Shown piece by piece: positions 9,416-21,059 of a DNA stretch of 64,000 bases. The stretch is from Pollenia angustigena (taxonomy: Eukaryota > Arthropoda > Insecta > Diptera > Polleniidae). The stretch is from positions 246,725,127 through 246,789,126 of the forward strand of contig OV884056.1 in NCBI GenBank assembly GCA_930367215.1, in the 5' to 3' direction. The translations under genes were made by a program, and so were the position numbers. The notes beneath the pieces are model-generated. The model made no database searches, was not told the origin of the DNA, and worked only from the letters and a program-made list of their open reading frames with translations. Every line of letters begins with the position of its first letter. Positions within the stretch are counted from its first letter, which is position 1.

Positions 9416-9749
9416 CCTAAAACGCTAAAGGTTCTAACAAAACACAAATTTAAAATCGACTTTCATTGATTCTGATTAATTGCATCAACCCAAATGTCCA
9501 AAATCAATTTTGGAATCTTTCGACCAAAAATTATCGATTTTATTAAAAAAAGCCCTTATCTAAAAAGGATAATATGATAAACGCTAAAAGACCTAACTAA
9601 CAGTATGCATTATATGAAACTTTGTCAAACCAACTGGCATGTATTACAAGAAATTATAAACAGTTTAAGGCAATTTACCATTCTAAATAGTTTTTTGCTT
9701 CCCCTGTAAAATTTGCAATATGTTGGAATAGGACCTTTAGCGTATTAGG
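9416..9749. mobile_element. Small TIR element, TA duplication
   Basis: CCTAAAACGCTAAAGGTTCT on the left mirrors AGGACCTTTAGCGTATTAGG on the right. TA flanks both ends. A third internal copy of the motif lies near 9576. Possibly Tc1/mariner-derived. Confidence 0.5.
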
Positions 9750-10131
9750 TAATAATCCGTATAAATTGTATATAACCTTTGTATATATGTACATACATAG
9801 ATTCGTAGATATATACAGTACATATCGCATTAGTTCTTCTTAAGAGAGTCAACTCAAAATGTTTAAATTTTCCCTTTTTGCAAGAAATCGATGTACAGTG
9901 GTCATATCTACGCACTGTAAAAATCTTAAATCAGTTTCTCAAGTAGGTAGTCGCCAAGTCACCAATTTTATCGACTATTTTGGTGCCATTGTCAACGAAA
10001 ATTCCACACCATACTTAATTTGCCATTAATTAAAAAAAAATTATCACTAACAACTGAGAAGTATAATTCCTAAAAAAGTTGAGGAATTAATGAAAAAAGG
10101 TTGTTATGAATTCGTATTCGGACCAAAAGTG
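9750..10131. other. AT-rich spacer
   Basis: No gene or repeat recognised apart from short simple sequence around 9780-9830. Confidence 0.35.
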
Positions 10132-10134
10132 CAG

Positions 10135-10357
10135 GGATCTAATCACCGCATACGATATCGAGCAAAATTGATCGAAATTATTTATTTTTGTATCATTAAA
10201 CTCGATATCGAATTAAATGTTAAAACAATAGCATATGATATCGAGTAACTCGACATTACATTTATCGAGTTTTCATTCGATACGAAAGTGTCTATCGTAT
10301 GCAAAACAATTCGATAGTTTATTCGATACGTTAGTATCGAATGCGGTGATTAGACCC
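10135..10357. mobile_element. MITE with CAG target duplication (same family as 6251-6481)
   Basis: This 223-bp element has ends GGATCTAATCACCGCATACG and GCGGTGATTAGACCC, with CAG at 10132-10134 and 10358-10360. The interior matches 6251-6481, including the TATCGAG motifs. Confidence 0.75.
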
Positions 10358-10360
10358 CAG

Positions 10361-10900
10361 ACTATATTTACTTAAATCTTGTAGTGATTCTCTGTTTCCA
10401 ATATGTAGATAATATTCCCAAAAGAACTACCTAGTCGATAGTACCAACGTCATTAGATTTCCATTGACACACACATGCTAAATGTATATTCATGTAAAAA
10501 CATCGTCTGGGGTGAAATAAGTCACTAGTACTGGTGACTGTGAAAATTGTGAATCAGTACAGACAGATTCACTAGTGACATTTTCTACGGGGTATATTTA
10601 CGTAAATTAAAATTTATTTACAAATGAATTTTAAACATAACTATTGCAAGAATTCGCAAAAATTAAGTTCGATTATTTCATTCGCTAAATCTTTATTCGA
10701 CGCACCCCTACTCTGAAGTACTTGTACAAGGTAGACTCATTTGGGAGTGTAGACATTCTGCTCTATAAAAGGAACGAGTTGTCAAAATTGTCTTCATATA
10801 AAACAAAAACAATTTAACGCACACATGTACAAATTTTGGCACATATACACGAAATTTTACGTTTGGGTTCCAACTAGGGGTAATCAGCTGACAAACATAT
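10361..10900. other. Spacer with a small inverted repeat
   Basis: GTCACTAGT near 10520 pairs with ACTAGTGAC near 10570. There is no supported gene. Confidence 0.35.
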
Positions 10901-10909
10901 GGGCCAACG

Positions 10910-11977
10910 GATGGGGTGCAATAACGCCTTACAAAATAAGGCTTTGTTTCTCAATGGAAAGTGAAATAAGGCTTTTATTTCCAAAAAGGTTTTATTGCAC
11001 GTTGAAAGTGAAATAAAGCCGTAAAGGTCTTATTTCACTTAAATTTCTATTTAAATGAAGCAATAACATTTCTTATTCTTCTTATATTTTATTGAACAAT
11101 TATTCAATATATATTATAAAAAAATTTTATTTTAAATGTACATAAAAGGAAATGTCTGGAAAAAGCATACACAAATATTAATTTAACTGCAACAATGTTG
11201 AAAATCTTTGCTTTATTAAGTTTTTCTGCGTGGTGGCCTACGGCCGCTCTTAGGGGTTTTCTCCTCCATGGGACGCGGCAGGTGGCTTCGCTGAATAAAG
11301 TTTACCTGCGCGCGTCACACTACGGAAGATAATGAGACGCGCGCAGGAAAACTGTATTCAGAAAAACTGTATTAAGTGAAGATTTAGGTGGCTTTTTCCT
11401 ACGTAGTGCATAAAGTCCATGGACATTTTGTCACTATTTGTATTATTTTGACAATATTTAAATTTATAAATTTGTGCCTCTGATGGAATATGTAAGAATT
11501 TGCTGGATTTCCTCAAACCCGGAATTATATTATAAACAAGTATCTCATCACTTTCCATTTTCATGATTTTTAATAATTAATTGAACAACACACGTGGCTT
11601 AGCAAATGACTGATGATGACATACTAACACGGTTTTGTAAGTTATGCTTTTATCAACAACAACAAAAAACAATAAAGGAGAAAAAGCATAAAAAAAATTA
11701 AACTTCTCACAGAATTAAGATGCCAATAGTGACACAGTTTAGTAAGCGAAATGCTGTTATCAACAACAACAAAAAACAATAAATTGAACAGTGTAACAAA
11801 AGAATCAAAAAATATAAAATAAAGGCTTTATTGCACCATTGGCTAAATTTCAATAAAGGCCTTATGTCACTTTCAAAGTGCAATAAAGCCCTTTTCGCAA
11901 TAAAGGCCTTATTTCTCAATTGGAAGTGAAATAAAGCCTTAAAGGCCTTATTTCGTAAGGCGTTATTGCACCCCACC
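10910..11977. mobile_element. Mutator-like non-autonomous element, 9-bp duplication
   Basis: This 1068-bp element is flanked by the 9-bp direct repeat GGGCCAACG (10901-10909 and 11978-11986). Ends are GATGGGGTGCAATAACGCCT and, reversed, GGTGGGGTGCAATAACGCCT. The arms continue with several AAATAAGGC/GCCTTATTT palindromic modules. A 9-bp duplication with G-rich ends fits Mutator-like elements. Inside, a GC-rich inverted pair (ACCTGCGCGCGTC at 11304 and GACGCGCGCAGG at 11336) forms a smaller fold-back. The 68-codon minus frame at 11564-11358 is of unknown origin. Confidence 0.75.
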
Positions 11978-11986
11978 GGGCCAACG

Positions 11987-12740
11987 AGTTTACCTTGTGT
12001 ACATATACCTTGTACATACTTATGTATATTTATTTAAAGGCAAGAGAAAGAATTTCTATAAATATAATATAAAATAACTATTATCGAGCAACAAAAAAAT
12101 AAAAGTTAAATTAAAAGTTATAAGCCACGAAAAGATTTTTACAGGTTGACGAATATATAAATTTGTTAAAAGTAGAGATTCACCCATTGTTTTCGAACAA
12201 ATTTTGTTTTATATGTAGTTCTTTAGAGAGAGTCAAACTAAATATAAACAGGAAGTTGTCCGGCAACAAGGGGTGAATCTAGCTTTACAGTAATTTCAAA
12301 ACCAAACAGACAAACCAACTTAATTCTCATTTTTAAACAGTAATGATTCCACCTTTTTTTTAAATTATTTTTTATAACTGTATGTCTCTCTGCTTTAAAT
12401 ATTTTCGGGTAAATTATTACAATAGCAAAATTAAAAAACTGACATTTAATAAATACGTGATATATTTTGTTAATTAACAATAATATTAATAAGAAAAACA
12501 AAAATAAAACAGCAATAATAGGAAAATACAAAATAAATAAAGCACAATGTACTTTAGCAACCTTGATACGACTGTATACAATAATGAAGGTGACATGCAT
12601 TGCTTAAATTGTAGTATTCCGATGACATACAGAGCAATACCAGTGATGCCGTTTGGTTACATTTTTCGTAACTTTGAAAGACCTAACGTAACATGTATAA
12701 TTTTGTTTTATTTGGCCAAATTATCGCCATTTTTTTACCG
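11987..12740. other. AT-rich spacer
   Basis: A 120-codon minus frame (12600-12238) is hydrophobic and without a recognised domain. Nothing else is supported. Confidence 0.35.
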
Positions 12741-13426
12741 AAGTAATGTTTTTTTCCATAAAACATATATGAACGAACGTACGTTCGTACGCTTTTGATG
12801 TACAAATAATATAGAAAACAAAACTTTTCCTAGCATTTTTTTGCGATTCGATAGCATTTGGGTAGTTTTATGTTTAGTACAAAAGATGGATTTCATCGAG
12901 TTTAAGTTTTCATAATAAGAGTTATAAACGTGTGGTCACGAACGTACGCAAAATAGAAGTCAACTTCGGCTGACAGTAGTGAAATGTAAAAATCTGCGTA
13001 ATGAAACGGAATTTTTAAAAGTGATTAATTTATTTTAAAAGTGTATTAATGTTGGTCTCCATCCAGTATTTACAAAATAAAATATCTCTCTTGGTTTTTA
13101 TTTAATTGGCTTATGTACCGGTCGCGAACGTACGGATCGCGAACGTACGATTTTTCTATATGTTTTTTTATTATTATCACCATACATTTTACCATAAATG
13201 TCTTCAAATTTCCGTAACAAAAAAACTTAATACTCCTTTTACAATTAATTGTAATGGAGAGATTATGAAGAAAGAGTGTAAACATAACATATTTTTTGCA
13301 TGTAAAATAAGTATATACAAATGTCTTTAGAAGTAGAAAATACAGGAAATTATAAAATTTTCCATTTTCCAGCCCAATTTCCTCAAGTAAAACAGCTCAG
13401 ATATGCTAGGAAACCCTTCTTTTATA

Positions 13427-13858
13427 TCGAGCCCTAACAGCGAAAATAACGTAAGCGACATGATTTTCAATATTCGTTTTTTTTAATAAATGACTTTATT
13501 GGCAACACTTGCATCATCTCCTAAAATATCATGGTCACATAATGTACCGTTACGATTTTATAGAAAAAACAATTTTAATGTAAGCGACAAATTTCATACA
13601 AAATTAATGTCAAATAAAACAAAAAAGCTCTGTCCTGTAAAATTTGATTTTTGGCGCTTACATTGGGGGTATTCACGTCACAAGTTGCACCCTTGCAAAA
13701 AAGGAAAAATGCAAAAATATAACAACAATCACAAAGACAAATATTTACGCTCAAATAATTGTCTGTGTGGTTGTTGTTTTATTTTTGCACTTTTGCTTTT
13801 TTGCAAGGGTGCACCTTGTGACGTGAATACCCTTATTATTTTCGCGGTTAGGGGTCGA
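13427..13858. mobile_element. TIR element inserted in repeat R
   Basis: The paralogous site at 25330-25355 lacks this 432-bp segment. The ends are TCGAGCCCTAACAGCGAAAA and, reversed, TCGACCCCTAACCGCGAAAA. TA flanks the insertion at 13425-13426 and 13859-13860. It contains a second inverted-repeat element, 13666-13833. Confidence 0.65.
13666..13833. mobile_element. Nested MITE with 50-bp arms
   Basis: GGGTATTCACGTCACAAGTT on the left mirrors the right end, and pairing continues through GCACCCTTGCAAAAAAG. The target duplication is not clear. The 130-codon frame across it (13490-13882) is a by-product of the arms. Confidence 0.6.
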
Positions 13859-14027
13859 TATGAACATAGACATTTTTTCTAATAATAAACAATAAAAGAC
13901 GATGATAATCAACATTTTATTTTTTCATCCTGGTAGACCATTCTCAATTCGGTTTTAATAACATAACAATCATACACTTGCAAACGTTATTAAACCAACT
14001 TTTCTGTCACATTTCATACGAAAAAAT

Positions 14028-15848
14028 AGTAAACTTACTGCGACAGCGTGTTCCAAAGTACTTAGACGGGAAAAAACTCTTCACGTTGCTCGTGCTGAAG
14101 TTCTTGCTGCTCCCCGGGGTAGTAAAAGCTTCTGGTCATTCATTAAAAGAGTAAGGGTTAATGCTAGTTCTTCAATACCAACTCTTTTAAAGGATGGCCG
14201 ATCATTCACGGACCCGGTTGATAAGGCTAATTGTTTTGCTGAATTATTTGCTAATAATTCTTACCTACCAGCTAGCAGACAACCACTACCCGAACTCGAA
14301 AAAGTATCCGTAACTATGCCTACAATATTTTTTCGGGGTCGAGCTGTTAAAAGGGTTCTTGCGGATCTCGACGTAAACAAGTCTCCTGAGCCGGATGGGA
14401 TACCTGCACTGGTCTTGAAGCAGTGCTCTTCGACGCTAGCTCGTCCCTTAGCAAATCTTTTCAGCACTTTATACCGTGCCGCGGAATTTCCAGTCTGCTG
14501 GAAAGTTGCTAATGTAACGCCAATTCCTAAAAAGGGAACCGCTAATAACCCTGTAAATTACCGCCCAATTGCAATTTGTTCGGCACTTTCCAAAGTTATG
14601 GAGAGTATGGTAAATTACCATCTTGTCAAATATTTAGAGTCAAACTACCTACTAAGCGACCGCCAGTATGGCTTTCGTAGAGGTCGCTCTACTGGAGACT
14701 TACTAGCTCTATTATCGGAAAAATGGTGCCATTCCATTCACCATTTTGGCGAAAGTAAGGTAATTGCTTTGGATATTTCTAAGGCGTTTGACAGAGTCTG
14801 GCATGGTGCACTCTTGTCAAAACTTGCTGCATTTGGTGTCGGTGATAATTTCTCTCGATTTATATCGAGTTTTCTCAGAGATCGCACTATACGAGTTGTT
14901 ATAGATGCGGTTTCGTCAAACGAGTTCAAGATTCATTCAGGGGTGCCGCAAGGCTCCGTTCTTTCTCCTACTCTATTTCTTATCTTTCTAAACGACCTCC
15001 TTTGTCAAACTTACAATCCTATCTACTCTTTTGCAGATGACAGCAACCTTTGCAACTCGTTCTCATTCGAATGTAGACCAAGCGTATCCGATGTCGCTGC
15101 TATGAGGCAGAATATGAATGATACGCTTGGCCGAGACCTTGACATAATCTCGGAATGGGGTCGTGCGAATAGGGTCGATTTTAATGCCCGAAAAACCCAA
15201 TGTTGCGTGCTTACGCATAAACGCGCGACAAACCAAGGTGCCTCATCTGTATATATGGGTGGTATAGTTATTGAGGAATCAGAATCTCTTGATGTTCTGG
15301 GCATGAGGATACAATGTGACGTCCGATGGACTGAACATATATTCAAGGTGTCGAAAGAAGCATTCAAGTGCCTCGGTTTTCTAAGACGGTGTAGGATATA
15401 CTTCACTCCATCTGATCTCCTTACTATTTATACCACCTATATCCGACCGCGTATGGAATACAACTCTCATGTGTGGGCCGGTGCTTCAAAGTCTATTTTG
15501 GAGCTTCTCGACCGCGTGCAGGAGAGGGCGAGGGTACTCATTGGTGACAGTAGGGTAACCAATTCTATTGACTCCCTTGAGCACCGTCGCAATGTGGGTT
15601 GTATTTGCCTGTTTTATCGTTACTACAATGGGATGTGTTCCGACGAAATCAGGGATCTGGTTCCCGAAACCCGTACATTTGTTCGTAATACACGTTTTTC
15701 CTCAAGAGCCCATCCTTGTGTGGTCGATTGGCAGGTGAATCGTACAACGCATTACAGAGAGAATTCGTTTTTTTGCCGGACTGTTCGTATGTGGAATAAC
15801 CTTCCTGTAGAAGTCTTCCCTCTCACTTACAACATGATTAAGTTCTAA
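14028..15848 (+). CDS. Reverse transcriptase of a jockey-like non-LTR retrotransposon, 5'-truncated
   Basis: The frame is open from 13962 to the stop at 15846-15848; retrotransposon-like sequence starts near 14028 and the first in-frame ATG is 14316. It encodes the ORF2 reverse transcriptase that copies element RNA at the nicked target. Reading from Met at 14316, visible landmarks are NKSPEPDGIP (25-34), VTPIPKKG (67-74), NYRPIAI (80-86), QYGFRRGRST (117-126), LDISKAFDRVWH (152-163, catalytic Asp153), SGVPQGSVLSPTLF (208-221) and YSFADD (237-242, catalytic Asp241 and Asp242). The C-terminal region contains the usual thumb sequence. The endonuclease domain is missing, so this is a dead-on-arrival 5' truncation despite an intact catalytic core. 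Its GC content is well above its surroundings. It differs from the endonuclease ORF at 1-1043 in codon use, so the two are probably separate families. Confidence 0.88.
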   Translation, partial: SKLTATACSKVLRREKTLHVARAEVLAAPRGSKSFWSFIKRVRVNASSSIPTLLKDGRSFTDPVDKANCFAELFANNSYLPASRQPLPELEKVSVTMPTIFFRGRAVKRVLADLDVNKSPEPDGIPALVLKQCSSTLARPLANLFSTLYRAAEFPVCWKVANVTPIPKKGTANNPVNYRPIAICSALSKVMESMVNYHLVKYLESNYLLSDRQYGFRRGRSTGDLLALLSEKWCHSIHHFGESKVIALDISKAFDRVWHGALLSKLAAFGVGDNFSRFISSFLRDRTIRVVIDAVSSNEFKIHSGVPQGSVLSPTLFLIFLNDLLCQTYNPIYSFADDSNLCNSFSFECRPSVSDVAAMRQNMNDTLGRDLDIISEWGRANRVDFNARKTQCCVLTHKRATNQGASSVYMGGIVIEESESLDVLGMRIQCDVRWTEHIFKVSKEAFKCLGFLRRCRIYFTPSDLLTIYTTYIRPRMEYNSHVWAGASKSILELLDRVQERARVLIGDSRVTNSIDSLEHRRNVGCICLFYRYYNGMCSDEIRDLVPETRTFVRNTRFSSRAHPCVVDWQVNRTTHYRENSFFCRTVRMWNNLPVEVFPLTYNMIKF

Positions 15849-15977
15849 TCGAATGTTCACAAACACTACTCCCTCTATCCTCCTTCCCATAACCTATTTT
15901 CCTAGTTCCAACACAATGCAATGCATTAGTAGGGGTCATCCCCTGAGTGCTGGTCCTAACAGTAAAAAAAAAAAAAA
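15849..15977 (+). other. 3' UTR and A-tail of the retrotransposon
   Basis: About 115 bp after the stop, ending AGTGCTGGTCCTAACAG and a run of 13 A (15963-15976). The tail marks the 3' end of the inserted copy. The flanking duplication was not resolved because the 5' end is uncertain. Confidence 0.65.
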
Positions 15978-17366
15978 TCTAGCCAACTGAAAATTATAAG
16001 ACTGAACACCGTAAAATCAATATTCAAGACGTTTCAAAATATAAGCCATCTCTGAATCCATAATTTTCTGCAATTCAGAATTATACTGAAGTAAAAATAT
16101 TTATATATGGGAACTTACGTTAAGTACGTTAAAAATAAAATCCATAATCAGCCAAAGCTTAAAATGAAGTTGTGTTGTAGAGTAAACTACCCAGTAGTGA
16201 TGAGCGATCAAGTGATTTTTAAGGAACGTCGTAATTAGTAAACGAGATTTAAAAATCACTGTTCCTTTAAACATTGATTGTGATCACGGGTTGACAGTTT
16301 TTACTTCTTTGATAAGGACATTTTTACTCACTGTTCAAACTAGTTGAACATATGTAAATATACCTGCTTCATGTACGTTGTTCATATTCAAGGACATTCC
16401 TTGAAAAATATAAATAAAAACACACAAATAGAAATACCAACATCTGCCGTAATGATGTTGGTATTTCCAATCGTTGTAGGAGGTAATTTTGGGTTATTTT
16501 TAAATGTGTACTGATAAGCCATACGCATGTGCGTTGGTCTTCGGCACAATGTATGTAAAACAACCCTCATTATTTCAACACATTAGTTTAAGATTTGGAA
16601 AATTAGTTCTTGTGTACTGATAAGCCATACGCATGTGCGTTGGTCTTCGGCACAATGTATGTAAAACAACCCTCATTATTTCTACACATTAGTTAGTTCT
16701 TAAGGTTATATTTTAAATAAAATAATCAGTGTCTTACAAACATTCATCGACAATTGTTTAATTTATTACAACAAATTGTACACTCACTGTACAATTTTTT
16801 TTCTTTAAAACAACTCAAAATAAAAATTTGTATGATGAAAACTTGTTCTCATCGTTTAAAAACAAAATGTAACACCCGGATGGGTATTGGTAAACGATGT
16901 ACATAAAAACCTTTGGTAAGGCGAAGGTTAAGTTCAAAACCTTTTAAAAAACCACAAAATATGCACATAACACATGTATGTTTACAAATAAAGTTTCTTT
17001 AACAAGGTATATTTTCATGTAAAAAACATTATTTTTGTTTTACTCTAAATAAAATAAAAAGTACCATCATAATTAGTTATTGCATGCAAAAAACAATATC
17101 ACCCACACAACTGTGATATCATAAATTTTTGACATAGAAAGTAGCAATTATTTGAGAAATTTGGTCCCAATTTCGATTTTTCAGTAACAGTGATTAACAG
17201 GGAAACAAAAAAAAAAAAAAAAAAAAATTCAATTGCATGTTTTTCCTTGTGCGACCAATGAAGACAGAAACAATATATTTATTCGTTTTAGAGCTTTTTA
17301 TGAATTTTGGCATCGATTTGTTAGTGCATATTTTTGTATAGTTTAACGTTTGCAGCATTTTTTGCA
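15978..17366. other. AT-rich stretch without genes
   Basis: Contains a 12-bp hairpin (AAATACCAACAT at 16432-16443 with ATGTTGGTATTT at 16455-16466) and the tandem duplication listed next. Poly-A of about 20 at 17209-17227. Confidence 0.45.
16505..16700. repeat. Tandem duplication, 106-bp period
   Basis: TGTGTACTGATAAGCCATAC with the next 60 bp occurs at 16505 and again at 16611, almost unchanged. Two copies, the second partial. Confidence 0.8.
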
Positions 17367-17369
17367 TAA

Positions 17370-19636
17370 CACTAGGCAACAGCCATTTTGTTATTTGGTT
17401 CTAGCATACTTTTTCTCATGGATTTGGACCTACTGAACACGAAAATGAATTTTAAAAATTTTTCTGTCGATTGGTTTGCGAGATACAAATTTTTTAATTT
17501 TTTTTTTTTAATTTTTGGAGGTACACTTACTATTTTGAGCATATCTTTAGTCTTCTTTGACCTATTTTATCCTACTACTACTCAAATTAAAGACAATTGA
17601 GCCGTCTACAACTTATTTTCAGAAAATTTTCAAATCGGGTTAGTAGTTTTGATGTTGGCGGCTTAAAAAGGTTAAAAAACTGGGTTTTTTTAGTAAAAAT
17701 GTGGCTGAAAAATTCATATAAAAATTCATATAAAATATAAAACGCGATGTTAACAGCGATTTTAATTTTTTTACGTATAGCTGACACTTTTCCAAAGAAA
17801 ATAAGCCCTTACTTAACAAAATCTGATGACAAATGGCCGACTTATTATTTTTTTGGTAAACGACCGAAATTCCTCTATTTCACGATTTTTTGATTTTCAT
17901 TATTTGCACAGCTTACCTACCCAACGCAAACGAATAAATACATTTGAACTTAATTTAAAATAAACAAATTAGTCTTCGTATATTATTTTTTAATTTATTT
18001 ACAGCAGTACATGCTCAATGTATCGCACAATTAGCTAAACTAACGAAATTAAACTAACTAATTAAATTAAGCAAATCAACGCACAAAAAAAATTAGTAAA
18101 AACAAAGATATAAGTGTACATTTTATGCCATGTGGAAAAACTGCTGACTTCTTCTTTGTTTTTTGTATTCGCTGCAATCGGTCTCACGTATTAGGGTCCA
18201 AATATACTTTCACTTCTGAAGCCGCAAATCCACACTCTATCATCCGAGACGCAAAAAGTTCGGATTTCTCCTTAGTGAGACCAAAATCGCGCACCCAATC
18301 GTTTAGTTCGGCCTGTGACAGTAATTTTCGCTTTGCACCCGGCTCAAATTCGCTTGCATTTGACTCGGACTCTTCTTCTGACGATTCTGCTTTTTGAAGA
18401 GATGCACCAGGGCACACTGGATATGGCACATCATGCGAATGTGGTACTGGAAGCGCAAACGATCCCACTTGAGCGTAGTTCCATTTAAAAAATCTTCCTA
18501 CCCCACTGTTTGTGGTGAGGCAAAAATAACAGTCTGTGGAATGGCATAGCGGCTTTTTCCACATCATTGGTGTATCGAATTTCATATGGCGGCTAAAATT
18601 AAAATAAATTACTATATTCGCTATGTATAATGTGTTTAAATAAAAATTCTTACCTTCCGCCAGCTGCCCAGTTGGTTAAGATTATATAGCAAAGATCACA
18701 CAGCGACTTAGGTGTCCATGGTTCTGTGATATTTGGTGAAATACCAAAATAATTCAAATAGTGCAATTGTACTGCTGGAGTAAACTTGTGTGCGTGATTT
18801 TTTTTTATAAACTGGCCACAAACATTGCAGAAATTGTCTGGATCGTTCAAACACTCGAACACACGTAGTCTTTTACTCATTGTCTTCCTTGCGTTTTCTA
18901 AATATTAACTTCTTTACACTTTCACAGACAGTTTTGAAATGCAATTGATAACCGTGTCTCCTTATGTTTAAATATGTATGAGCATGTAGTGCTGTAAATA
19001 AATTAAAAAATAATATACGAAGACTAATTTGTTTATTTTAAATTAAGTTCAAATGTATTTATTCGTTTGCGTTGGGTAGGTAAGCTGTGCAAATAATGAA
19101 AATCAAAAAATCGTGAAATAGAGGAATTTCGGTCGTTTACCAAAAAAATAATAAGTCGGCCATTTGTCATCAGATTTTGTTAAGTAAGGGCTTATTTTCT
19201 TTGGAAAAGTGTCAGCTATACGTAAAAAAATTAAAATCGCTGTTAACATCGCGTTTTATATTTTATATGAATTTTTATATGAATTTTTCAGCCACATTTT
19301 TACTAAAAAAACCCAGTTTTTTAACCTTTTTAAGCCGCCAACATCAAAACTACTAACCCGATTTGAAAATTTTCTGAAAATAAGTTGTAGACGGCTCAAT
19401 TGTCTTTAATTTGAGTAGTAGTAGGATAAAATAGGTCAAAGAAGACTAAAGATATGCTCAAAATAGTAAGTGTACCTCCAAAAATTAAAAAAAAAAAATT
19501 AAAAAATTTGTATCTCGCAAACCAATCGACAGAAAAATTTTTAAAATTCATTTTCGTGTTCAGTAGGTCCAAATCCATGAGAAAAAGTATGCTAGAAACA
19601 AATAACAGACAAAAGTTTGTTATTTGTGACCTAGTG
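17370..19636. mobile_element. CACTA-ended DNA transposon with arms of about 640 bp
   Basis: This 2267-bp element begins CACTAGGCAACAG and ends with CTAGTG; TAA flanks it at 17367-17369 and 19637-19639. The arms 17385-18010 and 18975-19608 are nearly identical inverted copies; both encode the same 66-residue frame in opposite orientation (17787-17587 and 19209-19409). The outermost 35 bp differ between ends by a small insertion on the right. The centre carries a truncated two-exon ORF on the minus strand. CACTA termini and a 3-bp duplication suggest the CACTA/CMC group; whether the encoded protein agrees is not established. Confidence 0.8.
18184..18880 (-). pseudogene. Two-exon N-terminal fragment of a transposon protein with paired CxxC motifs
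   Basis: Exon 1 is 18880-18654 and exon 2 is 18592-18184, separated by a 61-bp intron with a consensus GTAAGA donor and TTTTAG acceptor. Splicing restores a 211-residue frame across an AG|C codon. Exon 1 gives MSKRLRVFECLNDPDNF, then CNVC (residues 19-22) and CDLC (62-65), a probable zinc-binding pair, and LTNWA. Exon 2 continues with HMKFDTPMMW, HSTDCYFC, an acidic serine-rich linker (EESESNASEFEPG) and LNDWVRDFGLTKEKSELF. I recall similar multi-copy anonymous proteins (WVRDL.LSKE..ELL) in arthropods and cnidarians, but cannot name the superfamily. No catalytic DDE region is present; the frame stops soon after ASRMIECGF, so the element looks internally deleted and the copy non-functional. 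The internal position between the long arms supports a transposon origin. Confidence 0.7.
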
Positions 19637-19639
19637 TAA

Positions 19640-20740
19640 TTTAGTTAAGAGCTTTTTTGTAACATTTTTTAAGTTTATAGCGCATATTTTGGCTTTTTGA
19701 GGCATATTTTGATACATGTTAGAATTGTTTTTGGTGCCTACAAGAACTTTCGCAACAAATAAAATTTTTTTTTGCGAAATTTTGCCGTCTGGCTGGTTGC
19801 AATCTCGAAGATGATAATTTTATCAAATTTGGTAAACATATTTTAATTGTGCTAAGAACGAAGTCTAAGGTAATGGTTAGAATCGGTCTATAATTAGGGA
19901 TATTTATTTATTTAATTTAAGTCTATGGACAAATTCCTTACAGACTAACTTAATGTATTACATATTCCCCATAAAAACTTCTTTTCAAATTAGAATCTTT
20001 GTGTCCGTAAACCATCTTATTATGTTGGTATTTAGATTACATTCGCACCAAAACTATTTTACTAAAAATTAAATTATTTTCGAATCAGTTCACATTTGCC
20101 CAGAACTCCCATCTATAAAAAGCTTTAATTTCCTTTTAAATATTAACATTAATAAACAATTTGGTCCCTAAAATCCCTTTAAGACAAAAAATCTCACATG
20201 GATGATGATATCTAGATAGTATTCGGCACAAATAACTCTAATATGAATTTTAACCTCTTAACATAACTTTGTTTTTTTTTGAGCCGTTTCCAAGTAGGGT
20301 AAAATCTCGAAAATTCGTTTGTAAAGCGCAACTTTTTTTATTCTTCCCCTGGCAACACTTTACAACACATTAAATACACATTTCGGAGCCGTGTACACAC
20401 TATCTTTATTAATAAAATACATATTTTGCTAAAGAAATTCAAATGAACACGTAGCTTATTAAAATGTTTACTAGGAATTTAATTATTTTAAGAAGTTTAG
20501 ATGTTTCGGATAGAATTAATATCGAGATTTTATTATATTTTTTTTATACTTAATACCCGCTAGTAACTAACTTAAAAAAGAGGAACTGCATAGTTGTATG
20601 TTTATATAAAAAAAGAACTTAATTTAATATAAAATGTACAATAAACAATAAATGCGGAACTAAAATGTAAAAAATTGTATTTACTATTTTTGTTACATTA
20701 TTTCCGGTATTATAAGATGTTTTAAAACAAACTAATTAGG
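19640..20740. other. AT-rich stretch without genes
   Basis: Contains a GCATATTTTGG / GGCATATTTTGA pair near 19680-19715 that resembles the subterminal motifs of the hAT element at 60679-61708. Otherwise nothing recognised. Confidence 0.4.
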
Positions 20741-21059
20741 GGTATTCACGATTTCTTATGCTAAAACTATAATGTAAGAGGAAAGTATAACTGCAATTAC
20801 TTGATACTTTGAATAAAGTCAGCTTTTCTAACTTATAATCATTAAAGCCCATTTTAAACTATTCTACGCTCTCAAAAAATCGATTAATTTTTGGTTTGAT
20901 GATCACAAATCAAAAAATATAACCAGCAGTTGAGTAAAAAGAACATTCATATTTTTGTTTACTAGCGCTTTAATTGGCGTGATTTTAACAGATATTTGTT
21001 TGTTGGCTTATAGACTCCTACACTACTGAACCAGTTTTCTTTAAATTTTAACAAAAAAC

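Larger units (their letters stand above)
12741..13970. repeat. Interspersed repeat R, copy 1 (interrupted)
   Basis: 13150-13424 and 13861-13965 align with 25080-25345 and 25346-25432, for example GAAGAAAGAGTGTAAACATA and CATCCTGGTAGACCATTCT. Upstream, motif clusters built on GAACGTACG (12771-12791, 12938-12950, 13122-13150) take the place of CACGTGAC clusters in the other copy. Because copy 2 lies wholly inside a pogo-like element, this copy may be a fragment of a second such element. It is interrupted by 13427-13858. Confidence 0.55.
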
